A stretch of 56,190 nt of DNA from Imhoffiella purpurea. Lineage in GTDB: Bacteria > Pseudomonadota > Gammaproteobacteria > Chromatiales > Chromatiaceae. The translations under genes and the position numbers were made by a program. The notes under the pieces are model-generated. The model did not search any database. It was given only the letters and a program-made list of their open reading frames with translations, and was not told where the DNA came from. Location: contig NZ_AONC01000076.1 in assembly GCF_000585215.1 (NCBI RefSeq), positions 1-56,190 of the forward strand, written 5' to 3'. Shown here piece by piece: positions 7,089 through 15,854 of this stretch. The stretch's first letter is position 1. Every line of letters begins with the position of its first letter.

Positions 7089-8555
7089 ATGGCAAGCGAT
7101 TCCTCTCGTGACCAGGCGCCGGAGGCGGGCGCCTGCGGCAATCCGGAGACCCTCAAAGCGGCCGCCGTCGCGGCGGGCAACGCCGAGCTGATCCAGCGGC
7201 TGGCGGCGGACTATCCGATGGGGCCGCACGATCAGCCCCAGACCATGTGTCCAGCCTTCGGCTCGCTGCGCGTCGGTCTGCGCATGCGCCGCACGGCCAT
7301 GGTCCTGGTCGGCTCGGGCTGCTGCGTCTACGGTCTGAGCTTCACCGCGCACTTCTATGGCGCGCGCCGCTCGATCGGTTACGTGCCCTTCGATTCGGAG
7401 TCCCTGGTCTCGGGTCGGCTGTTCGAGGATGCGCGTGAGGCGGTGCTCAAGCTGGCCGACCCGGAGCGGGTGGACACCATCGTGGCCATCAATCTCTGCG
7501 TGCCGACGGCCTCCGGGGTGCCGCTGCGTCTGCTGCCCAAGGAACTCAACGGGGTGCGTATCCTCGGCATCGACGTGCCCGGATTCGGCACCCCGACCCA
7601 TGCCGAGGCAAAGGACGTGCTGGCCGGCGCCATGCTCCAGTACGCCCGTCAGGAGGCCGAGCAGGGGCCGGTCCAGGCGCCGCGCGGCGGTCGCAGCGAG
7701 CGTCCCACTGTCACCCTGCTGGGCGAGATGTTCCCGGCCGATCCGGTCGGCATCGGCATGATGCTGGATCCGCTGGGGCTGGCGGTCGGGCCCGTGGTCC
7801 CGACCCGCGAATGGCGCGAGCTCTATGCGGCGCTGGACTGCCGGGCCGTCGCGGCCATCCATCCCCAGTATGCCGCTTCCTGTCGCGAGTTCTCGGTGGC
7901 GGGTCGCCCCATCGTGGGCTCGGCCCCGGTCGGGCGCGAGGGCACGGCGGCCTGGCTGGACGCCATCGGCGAGGCCTGCGGGGTCGCCAAGGACAAGGTC
8001 GACGCGGCCAAGAACAAATTCCTGCCCGCCATCGGCGGGGCGCTGGCGGCCATGCCGATCAAGGGCCGGGTGATCGTCTCGGGCTACGAGGGCTCCGAGC
8101 TGCTGGTGGCGCGTCTGCTGATCGAGTCGGGGGCCGAGGTGCCCTATGTCGGCACTGCCTGTCCGCGCACCCCCTGGAACGAGGGCGATCTCGCCTGGCT
8201 CGAGGAACGCGGGGTTCCCGTTCAGTTCCGTGCTTCGCTGGAACAGGACCTGGCGGCGGTCAAGTCGCTCGATCCGGATCTCGCCATCGGCACCACGCCG
8301 GTCGTCCAGGCGGCCAAGGAGCTCGAGATCCCGGCGCTCTATTTCACCAACCTGATCTCGGCGCGTCCGTTGATGGGTCCGGCTGGGGCAGGCTCGCTGG
8401 CGCAGGTGATCAACGCGGCCCTGGCCAACAAGGAGCGCTTCGTCGCCATGCGCAGCTTCTTCGAGGGCGTGGGGGAGGGCGAGACCAGCGGTGTGTGGCC
8501 GCAGATGCCGGTCAAGCGTGGAACCAAGCGTTCGGCGGCCGCCAAGCGCGCCTGA
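7089..8555 (+). CDS. bchY: Chlorophyllide a reductase subunit BchY
   Basis: The 488-residue NifD/BchN-like subunit forms, with BchZ, the catalytic component of chlorophyllide a reductase. The N-terminal half carries TMCPAFGSLRVGLRM and LVGSGCCVYGLSFTAHFYGARRS, containing the cysteines expected to bind the intersubunit 4Fe-4S cluster. The length is close to that of Rhodobacter BchY. ATG 7089 is preferred because GGAG (7078-7081) lies 7 bases upstream. ATG 7062, which would overlap bchX by 8 bp and add nine residues, has no ribosome-binding site. It is 19 bp downstream of bchX and in the same operon. Confidence 0.93.
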   Translation: MASDSSRDQAPEAGACGNPETLKAAAVAAGNAELIQRLAADYPMGPHDQPQTMCPAFGSLRVGLRMRRTAMVLVGSGCCVYGLSFTAHFYGARRSIGYVPFDSESLVSGRLFEDAREAVLKLADPERVDTIVAINLCVPTASGVPLRLLPKELNGVRILGIDVPGFGTPTHAEAKDVLAGAMLQYARQEAEQGPVQAPRGGRSERPTVTLLGEMFPADPVGIGMMLDPLGLAVGPVVPTREWRELYAALDCRAVAAIHPQYAASCREFSVAGRPIVGSAPVGREGTAAWLDAIGEACGVAKDKVDAAKNKFLPAIGGALAAMPIKGRVIVSGYEGSELLVARLLIESGAEVPYVGTACPRTPWNEGDLAWLEERGVPVQFRASLEQDLAAVKSLDPDLAIGTTPVVQAAKELEIPALYFTNLISARPLMGPAGAGSLAQVINAALANKERFVAMRSFFEGVGEGETSGVWPQMPVKRGTKRSAAAKRA

Positions 8556-8678
8556 CATCGAGTCTGAAGCAAGGGGCGTCGGCCTTGGCTCAGATCGGCG
8601 CCGGCGGCCCCATCCACTATCACGAGCGAGACCGCGCCGGCATTGCCGGGGCGGTCTTTGACGAGAGAGCGTTATCCG

Positions 8679-10133
8679 ATGTTGATCAATGACCTCGACC
8701 GCGCGGGCGGTTACTGGGGCTCCGTCTATGTCTTCGCCGCCATCAAGGGGCTGCAGGTCATCATCGACGGCCCGGTGGGCTGCGAGAACCTGCCCGTGAC
8801 AGCGGTGCTGCATTACACCGACGGGCTGCCTCCGCACGAGCTGCCGGTCGTGGTGACCGGGCTGGGCGAGGAGGAGCTGGGGCAGAAGGGTACCGAGGAG
8901 GCGATGCGCCGGGCCTTCGAGACCCTGGATCCCGCGCGTCCGGCCGTGGTGGTGACCGGCTCCATCGCCGAGATGATCGGCGGCGGCGTGACGCCCGAGG
9001 GAACCGGCATCCTGCGCTTCCTGCCGCGTACCATCGACGAGGACCAGTGGCAGAGCGCCAACCGGGCCATCTATTGGCTCTGGACCCAGTTCGGGCCCAA
9101 GAAGGGCGCGACGGTCAAACGCAAGCCGCGCGCGGAGGGCGAGCGTCCCAAGGTCAACATCATCGGCCCCATGTACGGTACCTTCAATTCGCCCTCCGAT
9201 CTGGCCGAGATCCGTCGTCTGGTCGAGGGTATCGGTGCCGAGGTCAACATGACCTTCCCGCTCGGCAGTCATCTCGACGACGTCGCCAAGCTGGCCGACG
9301 CCGACGTCAACATCTGCATGTACCGCGAGTTCGGCCGTACCCTGTGCGAGGCCCTGGATCGCCCTTTCCTGCAGGCCCCGATCGGGCTGCACAGCACGAC
9401 CAAGTTCCTGCGCGCCCTGGGCGAGCTGCTGGAGCTGGACCCCGAGCCCTTCATCGAGCGCGAGAAGCACACCACCATCAAGCCGATCTGGGATCTGTGG
9501 CGCTCGGTGACCCAGGACTTCTTCGGTACGGCGAGCTTCGGTGTCTCGGCGAGCGAGACCTACAGTCGCGGTCTGCGTCACTTCCTGGAGGACGAGCTGG
9601 GTCTGCCCTGCAGCTTCGCCTTCGCCCGGCGTCCCGGGGTCAAGATCGACAACGAGGCCATCCGCGCCGCCGTTCACGAGAAGACGCCGCTGGTGCTCTT
9701 CGGCAGCTACAACGAGCGCATGTATCTGTCCGAGATCGGTGCACGGGCCACCTATATTCCGGCCTCCTTTCCGGGGACCGTCATCCGGCGTCATACCGGG
9801 ACGCCCTTCATGGGCTACTCGGGGGCGACCTATCTGGTTCAGGAGGTCTGCAACGCCCTCTTCGACGCCCTCTTCAACATCCTGCCGCTGGGCACGGATC
9901 TCGACAAGGTCGATGCCACCCCGGCCAGGATGCACCGCGAGCTGCCCTGGGACGAGGAGGCGCGGGCGGTCTTCGATCGGATTGTGGAGTCCCAACCCGT
10001 CCTGGTGCGCATCTCGGCGGCCAAGCGGCTGCGCGACGCGGCCGAGCGGTCCGCGCGGACCGATGGCGAGGAGCGCGTGACCGCGGAGCGCGTGACCCAG
10101 ACCCAGAAGGCGCTGGCCTCCGGCGCGGCCTGA
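8679..10133 (+). CDS. bchZ: Chlorophyllide a reductase subunit BchZ
   Basis: The 484-residue NifK/BchB-like partner of BchY begins [19 protein letters not shown] and has the [20 protein letters not shown] segment with a cluster-ligand cysteine near residue 35. Later stretches such as [22 protein letters not shown] are typical of BchZ. ATG 8679 follows a GAGAG-type ribosome-binding site. The 123-bp spacer after bchY (8556-8678) holds no gene; it is GC-rich and may fold, but I saw no clear terminator there. The C-terminal 60 residues are charged and variable, as in other BchZ proteins. Confidence 0.93.
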   Translation: MLINDLDRAGGYWGSVYVFAAIKGLQVIIDGPVGCENLPVTAVLHYTDGLPPHELPVVVTGLGEEELGQKGTEEAMRRAFETLDPARPAVVVTGSIAEMIGGGVTPEGTGILRFLPRTIDEDQWQSANRAIYWLWTQFGPKKGATVKRKPRAEGERPKVNIIGPMYGTFNSPSDLAEIRRLVEGIGAEVNMTFPLGSHLDDVAKLADADVNICMYREFGRTLCEALDRPFLQAPIGLHSTTKFLRALGELLELDPEPFIEREKHTTIKPIWDLWRSVTQDFFGTASFGVSASETYSRGLRHFLEDELGLPCSFAFARRPGVKIDNEAIRAAVHEKTPLVLFGSYNERMYLSEIGARATYIPASFPGTVIRRHTGTPFMGYSGATYLVQEVCNALFDALFNILPLGTDLDKVDATPARMHRELPWDEEARAVFDRIVESQPVLVRISAAKRLRDAAERSARTDGEERVTAERVTQTQKALASGAA

Positions 10134-10445
10134 TTTTCCCCGTTTTCCTCTCCTCTCGATGGTCGTCAGCGGCGCTCCTGTCGTCTCTGGCGGCCTTGTG
10201 GCGGCGTCTTGTAAAGAGGGTGTCTCGCCCTCCGTTCGACGGCGCTCTCCGGATCCGAAATCTCGTGCAGCGATGCTGGAAGTAGGCGGTCATTTCCGCT
10301 CGAATTCATGCTCGATACTCCCCTCCCGGGGTCTGGGTGTGGCGCGGTTTTCTGTTGCCGTTCTGGCGTGAGGTCGGTCTTCTCGCCCTAACATATACGG
10401 CTCTGGCCACATACTGCCCTCGATCAGTTTGTCCTTAAAAACAGG
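10134..10445. other. Intergenic region between bchZ and the puf promoter, no gene seen
   Basis: About 310 bp with no ORF resembling PufQ or PufK. The short frames here lack a hydrophobic helix and a ribosome-binding site. No clear terminator for bchZ was found, so read-through into puf, as known in other purple bacteria, remains possible. Confidence 0.5.
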
Positions 10446-10490
10446 TGTAAATGTAGATTGACATCTGTGCCAGTCAAGCTAGACTGACAC
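10446..10490 (+). promoter_or_regulatory. puf promoter with PpsR-type operator and second dyad
   Basis: A perfect TTGACA (10458-10463) and TAGACT (10480-10485) are 16 bp apart. TGT (10446-10448) and ACA (10461-10463) are separated by exactly 12 bp, so a PpsR/CrtJ-type site overlaps the -35 box. A second dyad, GTGcCAGTC (10467-10475) and GACTGaCAC (10482-10490), covers the spacer and -10. The arrangement suggests two regulators or two repressor positions on one promoter. pufB1 starts 326 bp downstream. Confidence 0.65.
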
Positions 10491-10815
10491 CCAAATTCGG
10501 CTACCCCTTGAGGGCCAATGTCATTGAGGTGCGCCGAGAGATCCGACGCTCGCGTCGGCATGTCCCGAAGTTGACGTTCATTTCCCGTCTGGGTGTCCTC
10601 TCCGTCGAGCGGAGTCGGCGACCGAGCGTGAGGGTGGTTCAGGGGCAGGTGAAACGAATTTTGCGGTCTGCTCGATGGGGATCGCTGAATGAGGATGTGC
10701 CCGTGCGAACGGGTTGCTTCTCTGTCGTGGCAGGTAGGTCCACGGCACTCCCGAGCCGCACGGGCTGAGTGCGGCGTAACTTTAAGATTCATCTCCAGAT
10801 TCGGAGGGTTTAACG
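10491..10815 (+). other. Long structured 5' leader of puf mRNA
   Basis: If the promoter above is used, the transcript has an untranslated leader of about 320 nt. It contains a 6-bp hairpin with CTCG loop (10543-10558) and a 7-bp hairpin GCCGCAC/GTGCGGC (10755-10761, 10769-10775) shortly before the pufB1 ribosome-binding site GGAGGG (10803-10808). No convincing coding region is seen. Confidence 0.45.
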
Positions 10816-10959
10816 ATGGCTGACAACACCAGCATGACCGGTCTGACCGAACAGGAAGCTCAAGAGTTCCATGGCATCTTCGTGCAGAGCATGACGGCAT
10901 TTTTCGGGATCGTCGTTATTGCGCACATCCTCGCCTGGCTGTGGCGCCCCTGGCTGTAA
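10816..10959 (+). CDS. pufB: LH1 beta polypeptide 1 (PufB1)
   Basis: The 47-residue membrane polypeptide has the LH1 beta signature: [19 protein letters not shown], a single transmembrane helix, the BChl-ligand histidine in [14 protein letters not shown], and the typical C-terminal WRPWL. It pairs with PufA1 to bind BChl a and carotenoid in the ring around the reaction centre. GGAGGG lies 7 bases before ATG 10816. It is first in the puf operon. It is nearly identical to PufB3 and more different from PufB2. Confidence 0.95.
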
Positions 10960-11042
10960 TTGTTCCAGGCATGGCTGGCCGACGCTCGAATCCGCTGGCT
11001 AACTGGTTTTGCCCTATCCGTTATTGATTAGAGGAAAAAACG

Positions 11043-11240
11043 ATGATGTCTCCTGATCTGTGGAAAATCTGGCTCCTGATCGATCCCCGTCGCGTTCTGA
11101 TCGCCCTGGGCGTTTTCCTGACCATCCTGGGTCTCGCCATTCACATGATCCTGCTCAGCACTGCCGAGTTCAATTGGCTCGAAGACGGCATTCCGGCCGC
11201 TTCGGTCCAGCAAGTGACGCCTGCTGTTCCGCAACGGTAA
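11043..11240 (+). CDS. pufA: LH1 alpha polypeptide 1 (PufA1), with WxxDxI motif
   Basis: The 65-residue polypeptide begins [22 protein letters not shown] and carries the BChl-ligand histidine in LAIHMILLS. After the helix it reads FNWLEDGIP, matching WxxDxI, the motif known to bind calcium in some Chromatiaceae LH1 complexes. A C-terminal extension (residues 50-65) is likely processed or peripheral. Two adjacent ATGs exist at 11043 and 11046; GAGG (11031-11034) spaces better to the first. PufA2 and PufA3 lack the WxxDxI motif. Confidence 0.95.
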   Translation: MMSPDLWKIWLLIDPRRVLIALGVFLTILGLAIHMILLSTAEFNWLEDGIPAASVQQVTPAVPQR

Positions 11241-11269
11241 TCGCGTCCTTGACGGGGGTGGCAGGCGAG

Positions 11270-11339
11270 GCATTGTCGACCGGGCAGCCTCCCCTACCGC
11301 CGACAGTGCTAAGAGGAGGCAGCCGTTCAGGATGCCTCC
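11270..11339 (+). other. Two intercistronic hairpins between pufA1 and pufL
   Basis: The first pairs GCATTGTCG (11270-11278) with CGACAGTGC (11301-11309), with one G-U pair. The second pairs GGAGGCA (11315-11321) with TGCCTCC (11333-11339). Hairpins in this position in other purple bacteria stabilise the upstream pufBA mRNA segment and set the high LH1:RC ratio. The same role here is inferred. Confidence 0.55.
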
Positions 11340-11357
11340 CCAGCAGAGGATTTTACG

Positions 11358-12194
11358 ATGGCCATGCTCAGTTTTGAGAGAAAATATCGCGTCCGTGGCG
11401 GGACGCTAATAGGGGGAGACCTATTCGACTTCTGGGTGGGGCCGTTCTACGTCGGCTTCTTCGGAGTGTCGGGCTTCTTCTTCGCATTGCTGGGAGTGCT
11501 CCTGATCGCTTGGGGCGCTACCATCGGTCCAACCCCCGAGCTTCAGACCTACAATATCTGGCAGATCAGTATCAATCCGCCGGACCTCAGTTATGGCCTC
11601 GGGATGGCGCCTCTGACCGAGGGCGGTCTGTGGCAGATCATCACCATTTGCGCCATCGGCGCTTTTGGCTCGTGGGCCCTCAGAGAAGTTGAGATCTGCC
11701 GCAAGCTCGGTATCGGCTTCCATATCCCCTTCGCCTTCAGCTTCGCGATCGGTGCCTACATCACGCTGGTCGTGGTTCGCCCGATCCTTTTGGGCGCCTG
11801 GGGTCATGGTTTCCCCTACGGAATCCTGAGCCACCTCGATTGGGTGTCCAATACCGGCTACCAGTATCTGCATTTCCACTACAACCCGGCGCACATGCTT
11901 GCGATCGCGTTCTTCTTCACCAATTGCTTGGCGCTGTCGATGCACGGCTCGCTGATCCTGTCGGTGACGAATCCGCAAAAAGGCGAGTGCGTAAAGACGG
12001 GCGAGCACGAGAACACCTTCTTCCGCGATATCGTGGGCTACTCCATCGGTGCGCTCGCCATCCACCGTCTGGGCTTGTTCCTGGCTCTGAGTGCAGTCTT
12101 CTGGAGTGCGGTGTGTATCGTTATCAGTGGACCCTTCTGGACCCGCGGTTGGCCGGAATGGTGGAACTGGTGGCTTGAGCTCCCGCTCTGGTAG
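11358..12194 (+). CDS. pufL: Photosynthetic reaction centre L subunit
   Basis: The 278-residue protein has five transmembrane helices and the conserved L-subunit stretches: [29 protein letters not shown] at the start, [25 protein letters not shown] (special-pair and accessory BChl histidines) and [16 protein letters not shown] (histidine for the non-haem iron). The length matches Chromatiaceae PufL. ATG 11358 follows AGAGGA; an internal ATG two codons later is possible. PufL pairs with PufM to bind the bacteriochlorophylls, bacteriopheophytins and quinones. It lies 16 bp before pufM. Confidence 0.96.
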   Translation: MAMLSFERKYRVRGGTLIGGDLFDFWVGPFYVGFFGVSGFFFALLGVLLIAWGATIGPTPELQTYNIWQISINPPDLSYGLGMAPLTEGGLWQIITICAIGAFGSWALREVEICRKLGIGFHIPFAFSFAIGAYITLVVVRPILLGAWGHGFPYGILSHLDWVSNTGYQYLHFHYNPAHMLAIAFFFTNCLALSMHGSLILSVTNPQKGECVKTGEHENTFFRDIVGYSIGALAIHRLGLFLALSAVFWSAVCIVISGPFWTRGWPEWWNWWLELPLW

Positions 12195-12210
12195 GAACTA
12201 GGAGACTACA

Positions 12211-13182
12211 ATGCCTGAGTATCAAAATATTTTTACCAGCGTGCAGGTGCGCTCTCCGGCTTACCCCGGGGTACCGCTGCCGAAAGGCCAGCTGCCGCGC
12301 ATTGGCAAGCCTATTTTCTCCTACTGGATTGGGAAGATCGGCGACGCGCAGATCGGTCCGCTTTACCTCGGGTTTACCGGCACTCTGTCTCTGATCTTCG
12401 GTGCCGTCGCGCTCTTTATCATGGGATTCAACATGCTGGCGACGGTTGACTGGAATGTCATCCAATTCGTCAAGCATTTCTTCTGGCTTGCTTTGGAGCC
12501 GCCGGCTCCGCAGTACGGTCTGAGCATTCCCCCTCTCTCCGAGGGTGGCTGGTGGTTGATGGCCGGGTTCTTCCTGACCATGTCCATCATCTTGTGGTGG
12601 GTGCGTACCTACAAGCGTGCCGAGGCGCTCGGGATGAGCCAGCACCTGTCGTGGGCGTTCGCTTCGGCGATCTTCTTCTATCTGGTCCTGGGCTTCATTC
12701 GCCCGGTGATGATGGGTAGCTGGGCGGAGGCCGTGCCTTTCGGCATCTTCCCGCATCTCGACTGGACGGCTGCCTTCTCGATCCGTTACGGCAACCTGTA
12801 CTACAACCCCTTCCACATGCTGTCGATCGCCTTCCTCTATGGCTCGGCCCTGCTGTTCGCCATGCATGGCGCGACCATCCTGGCGGTGAGCCGCTTCGGT
12901 GGCGACCGTGAGATCGATCAGATCGTGGATCGTGGTACCGCTGCCGAGCGTGCCGCTCTCTTCTGGCGCTGGACCATGGGCTTCAACGCATCCATGGAAT
13001 CCATCCACCGCTGGGCATGGTGGTTCGCGGTTCTGACCGTCATCACCGCTGGCATCGGCATCCTGCTGACTGGTACCGTGGTCGAGAACTGGTACCTCTG
13101 GGCGGTCAAACACGGTGTCGCTCCGCAGTATCCGAGCACCGTGACGATTGAAAACCCATATCTGACGGGGGTGTCGCAATGA
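12211..13182 (+). CDS. pufM: Photosynthetic reaction centre M subunit
   Basis: The 323-residue protein begins [24 protein letters not shown] and has five transmembrane helices. [41 protein letters not shown] contains the special-pair and iron-ligand histidines, and [13 protein letters not shown] the second iron ligand region. The C-terminal extension after helix E ([17 protein letters not shown]...) is typical of species with a bound PufC. The TGA stop overlaps the pufC ATG (ATGA, 13179-13182), indicating translational coupling. Confidence 0.96.
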   Translation: MPEYQNIFTSVQVRSPAYPGVPLPKGQLPRIGKPIFSYWIGKIGDAQIGPLYLGFTGTLSLIFGAVALFIMGFNMLATVDWNVIQFVKHFFWLALEPPAPQYGLSIPPLSEGGWWLMAGFFLTMSIILWWVRTYKRAEALGMSQHLSWAFASAIFFYLVLGFIRPVMMGSWAEAVPFGIFPHLDWTAAFSIRYGNLYYNPFHMLSIAFLYGSALLFAMHGATILAVSRFGGDREIDQIVDRGTAAERAALFWRWTMGFNASMESIHRWAWWFAVLTVITAGIGILLTGTVVENWYLWAVKHGVAPQYPSTVTIENPYLTGVSQ

Positions 13183-14261
13183 AGATCGGGAAGCGCGTAT
13201 CTGTACCCTTTGTCGCTCTCATTGCATCCGTAGCCCTCTTTGGTTGTGAGCGTCCAGGGCATGAGATCGTCCAGACCGGTTACCGTGGTCTTGCCATGCA
13301 GCAGAACTACAACCCACGGTTGCTCGAGGCGTCTCTGAAAGAGAATCTGCCGCCCGAGGCCATCCCGGCGGCGGCTCCTGGTGGCCCCAAGGTCTCCGAC
13401 GTGTACGAGAACGTGCAGGTCCTCAGCGATCTGACCGTCGCCGAGTTTACCCGGACCATGGTTGCCGTCACTACCTGGGTGTCTCCGAAGGAAGGCTGTA
13501 ATTACTGTCACGTCCCGGGTAACTGGGCCTCCGACGACATCTACACCAAGGTCGTGTCGCGTCGGATGTTCGAGATGGTTCAGGACACCAATGCGGGCTG
13601 GAAGCAGCACGTCGCGAACACGGGTGTGACCTGTTACACCTGCCATCGCGGCAACCCTGTGCCCAAGTACGTGTGGACCACGGATCCGGGTCCGGGTCAG
13701 CCCTCGGGCGTGACTCCGACCGGTCAGAACTATGGTTCGTCAACCGTGGCCTATGCCGCTCTGCCGTACGATCCCTATACTCCGTTCCTCGATCAGGCGA
13801 ACGAGATCCGGGTCATCGGTCAGACCGCGCTGCCCGAGGGCAACAAGACCTCGCTCAAGCAGGCTGAATGGACCTATGGTCTGATGATGCAGATCTCCGA
13901 CGCACTCGGCGTCAACTGCACCTTCTGTCATAACACCCGTTCGTTCTATGCTTGGGATCAGAGCACCCCGAAGCGGACGACCGCTTGGTATGCGATCCGT
14001 CACGTGCGCGACATGAACCAGAATTACATCTGGCCTCTGAACGACGTGCTGCCGGAATCGCGGAAGGGTCCCTACGGCGATCCCTTCAAGATCAGCTGTA
14101 TGACCTGCCATCAGGGTGCCTACAAGCCGCTTTATGCAGCTCAGATGGTGAAGGACTATCCGGCTCTCCAAGGCCCCACGAAGGCGGCAGCGCCTGAAGC
14201 GGCCGCCCCCGTGGAACCGGCTCCAGTCGAACCTGAAGCTCCAGCCGCTCAAAAGCTGTAG
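13179..14261 (+). CDS. pufC: Reaction-centre tetraheme cytochrome c subunit
   Basis: The 360-residue periplasmic lipoprotein re-reduces the photo-oxidised special pair. The signal peptide ends in a lipobox (LFGC) with the lipidated cysteine at residue 23. Four c-type haem motifs are present: C107-H111 (CNYCH), C152-H156 (CYTCH), C247-H251 (CTFCH) and C307-H311 (CMTCH). The two motif pairs reflect the internal duplication known for this subunit. The C-terminus is an Ala/Pro/Glu-rich tail (about residues 330-357). It is coupled to pufM by an ATGA overlap. Confidence 0.96.
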   Translation: MKIGKRVSVPFVALIASVALFGCERPGHEIVQTGYRGLAMQQNYNPRLLEASLKENLPPEAIPAAAPGGPKVSDVYENVQVLSDLTVAEFTRTMVAVTTWVSPKEGCNYCHVPGNWASDDIYTKVVSRRMFEMVQDTNAGWKQHVANTGVTCYTCHRGNPVPKYVWTTDPGPGQPSGVTPTGQNYGSSTVAYAALPYDPYTPFLDQANEIRVIGQTALPEGNKTSLKQAEWTYGLMMQISDALGVNCTFCHNTRSFYAWDQSTPKRTTAWYAIRHVRDMNQNYIWPLNDVLPESRKGPYGDPFKISCMTCHQGAYKPLYAAQMVKDYPALQGPTKAAAPEAAAPVEPAPVEPEAPAAQKL

Positions 14262-14329
14262 TTTTGGATCGATTGCTGGCAAGGACGCCAGAATGGTGCT
14301 GACGATGGATCCGATGCGCCTGTTCAAAG

Positions 14330-14368
14330 CCACGGTCAGCCGGCCCTCGATAGGGTGCTTGGCCGTGG
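14330..14368 (+). other. Hairpin between pufC and pufB2
   Basis: CCACGG (14330-14335) pairs with CCGTGG (14363-14368), and an inner CCCT/AGGG stem closes on CGAT. It occupies the middle of the 172-bp pufC-pufB2 gap. It may act as a processing or stability element that lets the downstream LH1 segment accumulate separately. There is no T-run, so full termination is unlikely. Confidence 0.4.
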
Positions 14369-14433
14369 AGAGTGAGAATGGCCTTAGTGTCTAATTCGTA
14401 AAGCCATCCTGACGATCTTTGAGGAGTCATTCA

Positions 14434-14580
14434 ATGGCTAGCGAGAACCGCTCGATATCTGGACTGACAGAGGATGAGGCCAAGGAATTTCACGGCATCT
14501 TCGTGTCCAGTTTCGTCGCGTTCACGGGGATTGTCGTCGTAGCACACATCCTCGTGTGGTTGTGGCGTCCTTGGCTGTAA
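14434..14580 (+). CDS. pufB2: LH1 beta polypeptide 2 (PufB2)
   Basis: The 48-residue LH1 beta paralogue reads [19 protein letters not shown], then the helix with histidine in [14 protein letters not shown]. It differs from PufB1 and PufB3 in the head ([13 protein letters not shown]) and before the histidine (VVVAHILVW). GAGGAG (14421-14426) is 7 bases before ATG 14434. It lies after pufC, as in puf operons of the pufB1A1LMCB2A2B3A3 type described for Allochromatium. Confidence 0.94.
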   Translation: MASENRSISGLTEDEAKEFHGIFVSSFVAFTGIVVVAHILVWLWRPWL

Positions 14581-14662
14581 TAGCCTTGGGTTTTTTGTTG
14601 TTGACCGACCGGGCGATTGTTGAATACAGCAGAGCCCACCAGTAAGAGACCGGAGAATACAC

Positions 14663-14797
14663 ATGCATAAATTGTGGCTGATCTTTGATCCGCGTAGAAC
14701 CTTGGTTGCCCTGTTCGGGTTCCTGTTCGTGCTGGGGCTGTTGATCCATTTCATCCTGCTCAGCAGCCCGGCCTTCAACTGGCTGAGCGGCTCCTGA
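14663..14797 (+). CDS. pufA2: LH1 alpha polypeptide 2 (PufA2), short
   Basis: The 44-residue LH1 alpha paralogue starts [20 protein letters not shown], has its BChl-ligand histidine in [10 protein letters not shown] and ends FNWLSGS. It stops right after the conserved tryptophan, so it lacks both the WxxDxI calcium motif and the C-terminal extension of PufA1. GGAG (14652-14655) supports ATG 14663. The 131-bp gap to pufB3 is GC-rich and probably structured but holds no further gene. Confidence 0.94.
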   Translation: MHKLWLIFDPRRTLVALFGFLFVLGLLIHFILLSSPAFNWLSGS

Positions 14798-14928
14798 GAG
14801 ACGCAGCAGGCTTAGGCGGCGTCTAGAGGCACTCTAAGAGTCGTCTCTGACGCGCCATCGATTCCTCGCCGCGGGGACCTTCGCGGTAATGGCCAACGGG
14901 CCGAAGAAAAGAAATTGAGGGTATTTCA

Positions 14929-15069
14929 ATGGCTGATAAGAGCATGACTGGACTGACCGAAGCTGAGGCTCAAGAGTTCCATGGCATCTTCGTGCAGAGC
15001 ATGACCATGTTTTTCGGGATCGTGATCATCGCTCACATCCTCGCTTGGCTCTGGCGCCCCTGGCTGTAA
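14929..15069 (+). CDS. pufB3: LH1 beta polypeptide 3 (PufB3)
   Basis: The 46-residue LH1 beta paralogue reads [19 protein letters not shown], then the helix with histidine in [14 protein letters not shown]. It is closer to PufB1 than to PufB2, consistent with a duplication of the B1/A1-type unit followed by divergence. TTGAGG upstream of ATG 14929 gives a plausible ribosome-binding site. Confidence 0.94.
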   Translation: MADKSMTGLTEAEAQEFHGIFVQSMTMFFGIVIIAHILAWLWRPWL

Positions 15070-15078
15070 TTGCCGGGC

Positions 15079-15133
15079 TTCCACCTTCGGGTGGAGATAA
15101 GACGGGAGGCCGGTACCTCAACCGGCGTCCCGT
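15079..15133 (+). other. Tandem hairpins between pufB3 and pufA3
   Basis: A TTCG-tetraloop hairpin (TTCCACC 15079-15085, GGTGGAG 15090-15096) is followed by a 13-bp stem with a single G-G mismatch: arm 15102-15114, six-base loop, arm 15121-15133. This is the strongest secondary structure in the puf region and lies inside a beta/alpha pair rather than between transcription units. Only CGTGTTTCGTT follows, so termination would be partial at most. Confidence 0.6.
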
Positions 15134-15154
15134 GTTTCGTTCAGGAGACATCTA

Positions 15155-15346
15155 ATGCAGCTGCATAAGATTTGGCTGGTCTTTGACCCGAGGAAGACGC
15201 TCATACTTTTGATGAGCTTCTTGCTTGTGCTCGCCTTCGCGATCCACTACATCCTGATGGTCAGCTCGTCCTACTACGATTTCCTTCAGGGTCCGCCGAT
15301 CCCAGCAGAGGCGGCCGCACAGATTACCCCTTTGCCGTCAAACTGA
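15155..15346 (+). CDS. pufA3: LH1 alpha polypeptide 3 (PufA3)
   Basis: The 63-residue LH1 alpha paralogue starts MQLHKIWLVFDPRKTLILL and has its BChl-ligand histidine in FAIHYILMVSS. After the helix it reads YYDFLQGPPIPAEAAAQITP: the conserved tryptophan is replaced by phenylalanine and the WxxDxI motif is absent. A C-terminal extension similar in length to that of PufA1 is kept. AGGAG precedes ATG 15155. It is the last gene of the puf operon. Confidence 0.93.
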   Translation: MQLHKIWLVFDPRKTLILLMSFLLVLAFAIHYILMVSSSYYDFLQGPPIPAEAAAQITPLPSN

Positions 15347-15366
15347 GTTTGGGGCCAAGGGAATCG

Positions 15367-15410
15367 ACGGGCGGGGAGAGTGTCGTAAACTACCCCGTCC
15401 GTTTTCATTT
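15367..15410 (+). terminator. Intrinsic terminator of the puf operon
   Basis: ACGGGCGGGG (15367-15376) pairs with CCCCGTCCGT (15393-15402), with one G-U pair, and is followed directly by TTTCATTT. It begins 21 bp after the pufA3 stop. The next gene starts at 15423, so yjbQ either needs its own signal or depends on read-through. Confidence 0.7.
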
Positions 15411-15422
15411 GAGCGCTGTTCG

Positions 15423-15851
15423 ATGCGATTTCACTGCGAGAGCCTGACCATCCCGACGAGCGCCCCGATCCAGATCATCGATGTGACGGAGAGGGTTCGC
15501 GATCTGCTGAAGGCCAATCCGATCCGTAATGGCCATCTGATCCTCGCATCCTCCCACACCACGGCCTTCGTCGCCCTCAACGAGCGGGAGACGATGCTGC
15601 AGCAGGACATGCTGGATTTCCTCGCCCGCGTCGCGCCTCCAGGCGCCGGGTATCGCCACGATCGGGATCCGGTCGACGGGCGGCCCAATGCGCATTCGCA
15701 TCTCATCGGGCTGTTCATGAACGCCTCCGAGATCATTCCCGTTGCCGATGGCGAGCTGATGCTGGGTGGCTGGCAGTCGGTCTTCTTCATCGAGCTCGAC
15801 GGACCACGTGAGGCGCGCAAGCTCAGAATCCAGATCGCAGGGGAAGACTGA
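15423..15851 (+). CDS. YjbQ/UPF0047 family protein
   Basis: The 142-residue protein matches the YjbQ (UPF0047) family: SSHTTAFVALNERETMLQQDML, a compact region with HDRDPVDGRPNAHSHLIGLFMNASEIIPV, and LMLGGWQSVFFIELDGPREARKL. The family forms a small beta-barrel trimer. E. coli YjbQ can act as a promiscuous thiamine-phosphate synthase, but the physiological role is unclear. It lies 3 bp before the RuBisCO-like protein gene and is surely co-transcribed with it. No strong ribosome-binding site precedes ATG 15423. Confidence 0.85.
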   Translation: MRFHCESLTIPTSAPIQIIDVTERVRDLLKANPIRNGHLILASSHTTAFVALNERETMLQQDMLDFLARVAPPGAGYRHDRDPVDGRPNAHSHLIGLFMNASEIIPVADGELMLGGWQSVFFIELDGPREARKLRIQIAGED

Positions 15852-15854
15852 GGC

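Noticed and set aside
6954-9995. A 1013-residue minus-strand open frame across bchX-bchY-bchZ
   Set aside because: It is antisense to well-recognised bch genes, is rich in Gln/Arg/Asp/Gly typical of shadow frames in GC-rich DNA, and has no recognisable domain or ribosome-binding site.
10159-10768. Two short plus-strand frames before pufB1 (10159-10371 and 10508-10768) considered as pufQ or pufK
   Set aside because: Neither has a hydrophobic helix, a ribosome-binding site or similarity to PufQ; the second lies in the structured leader.
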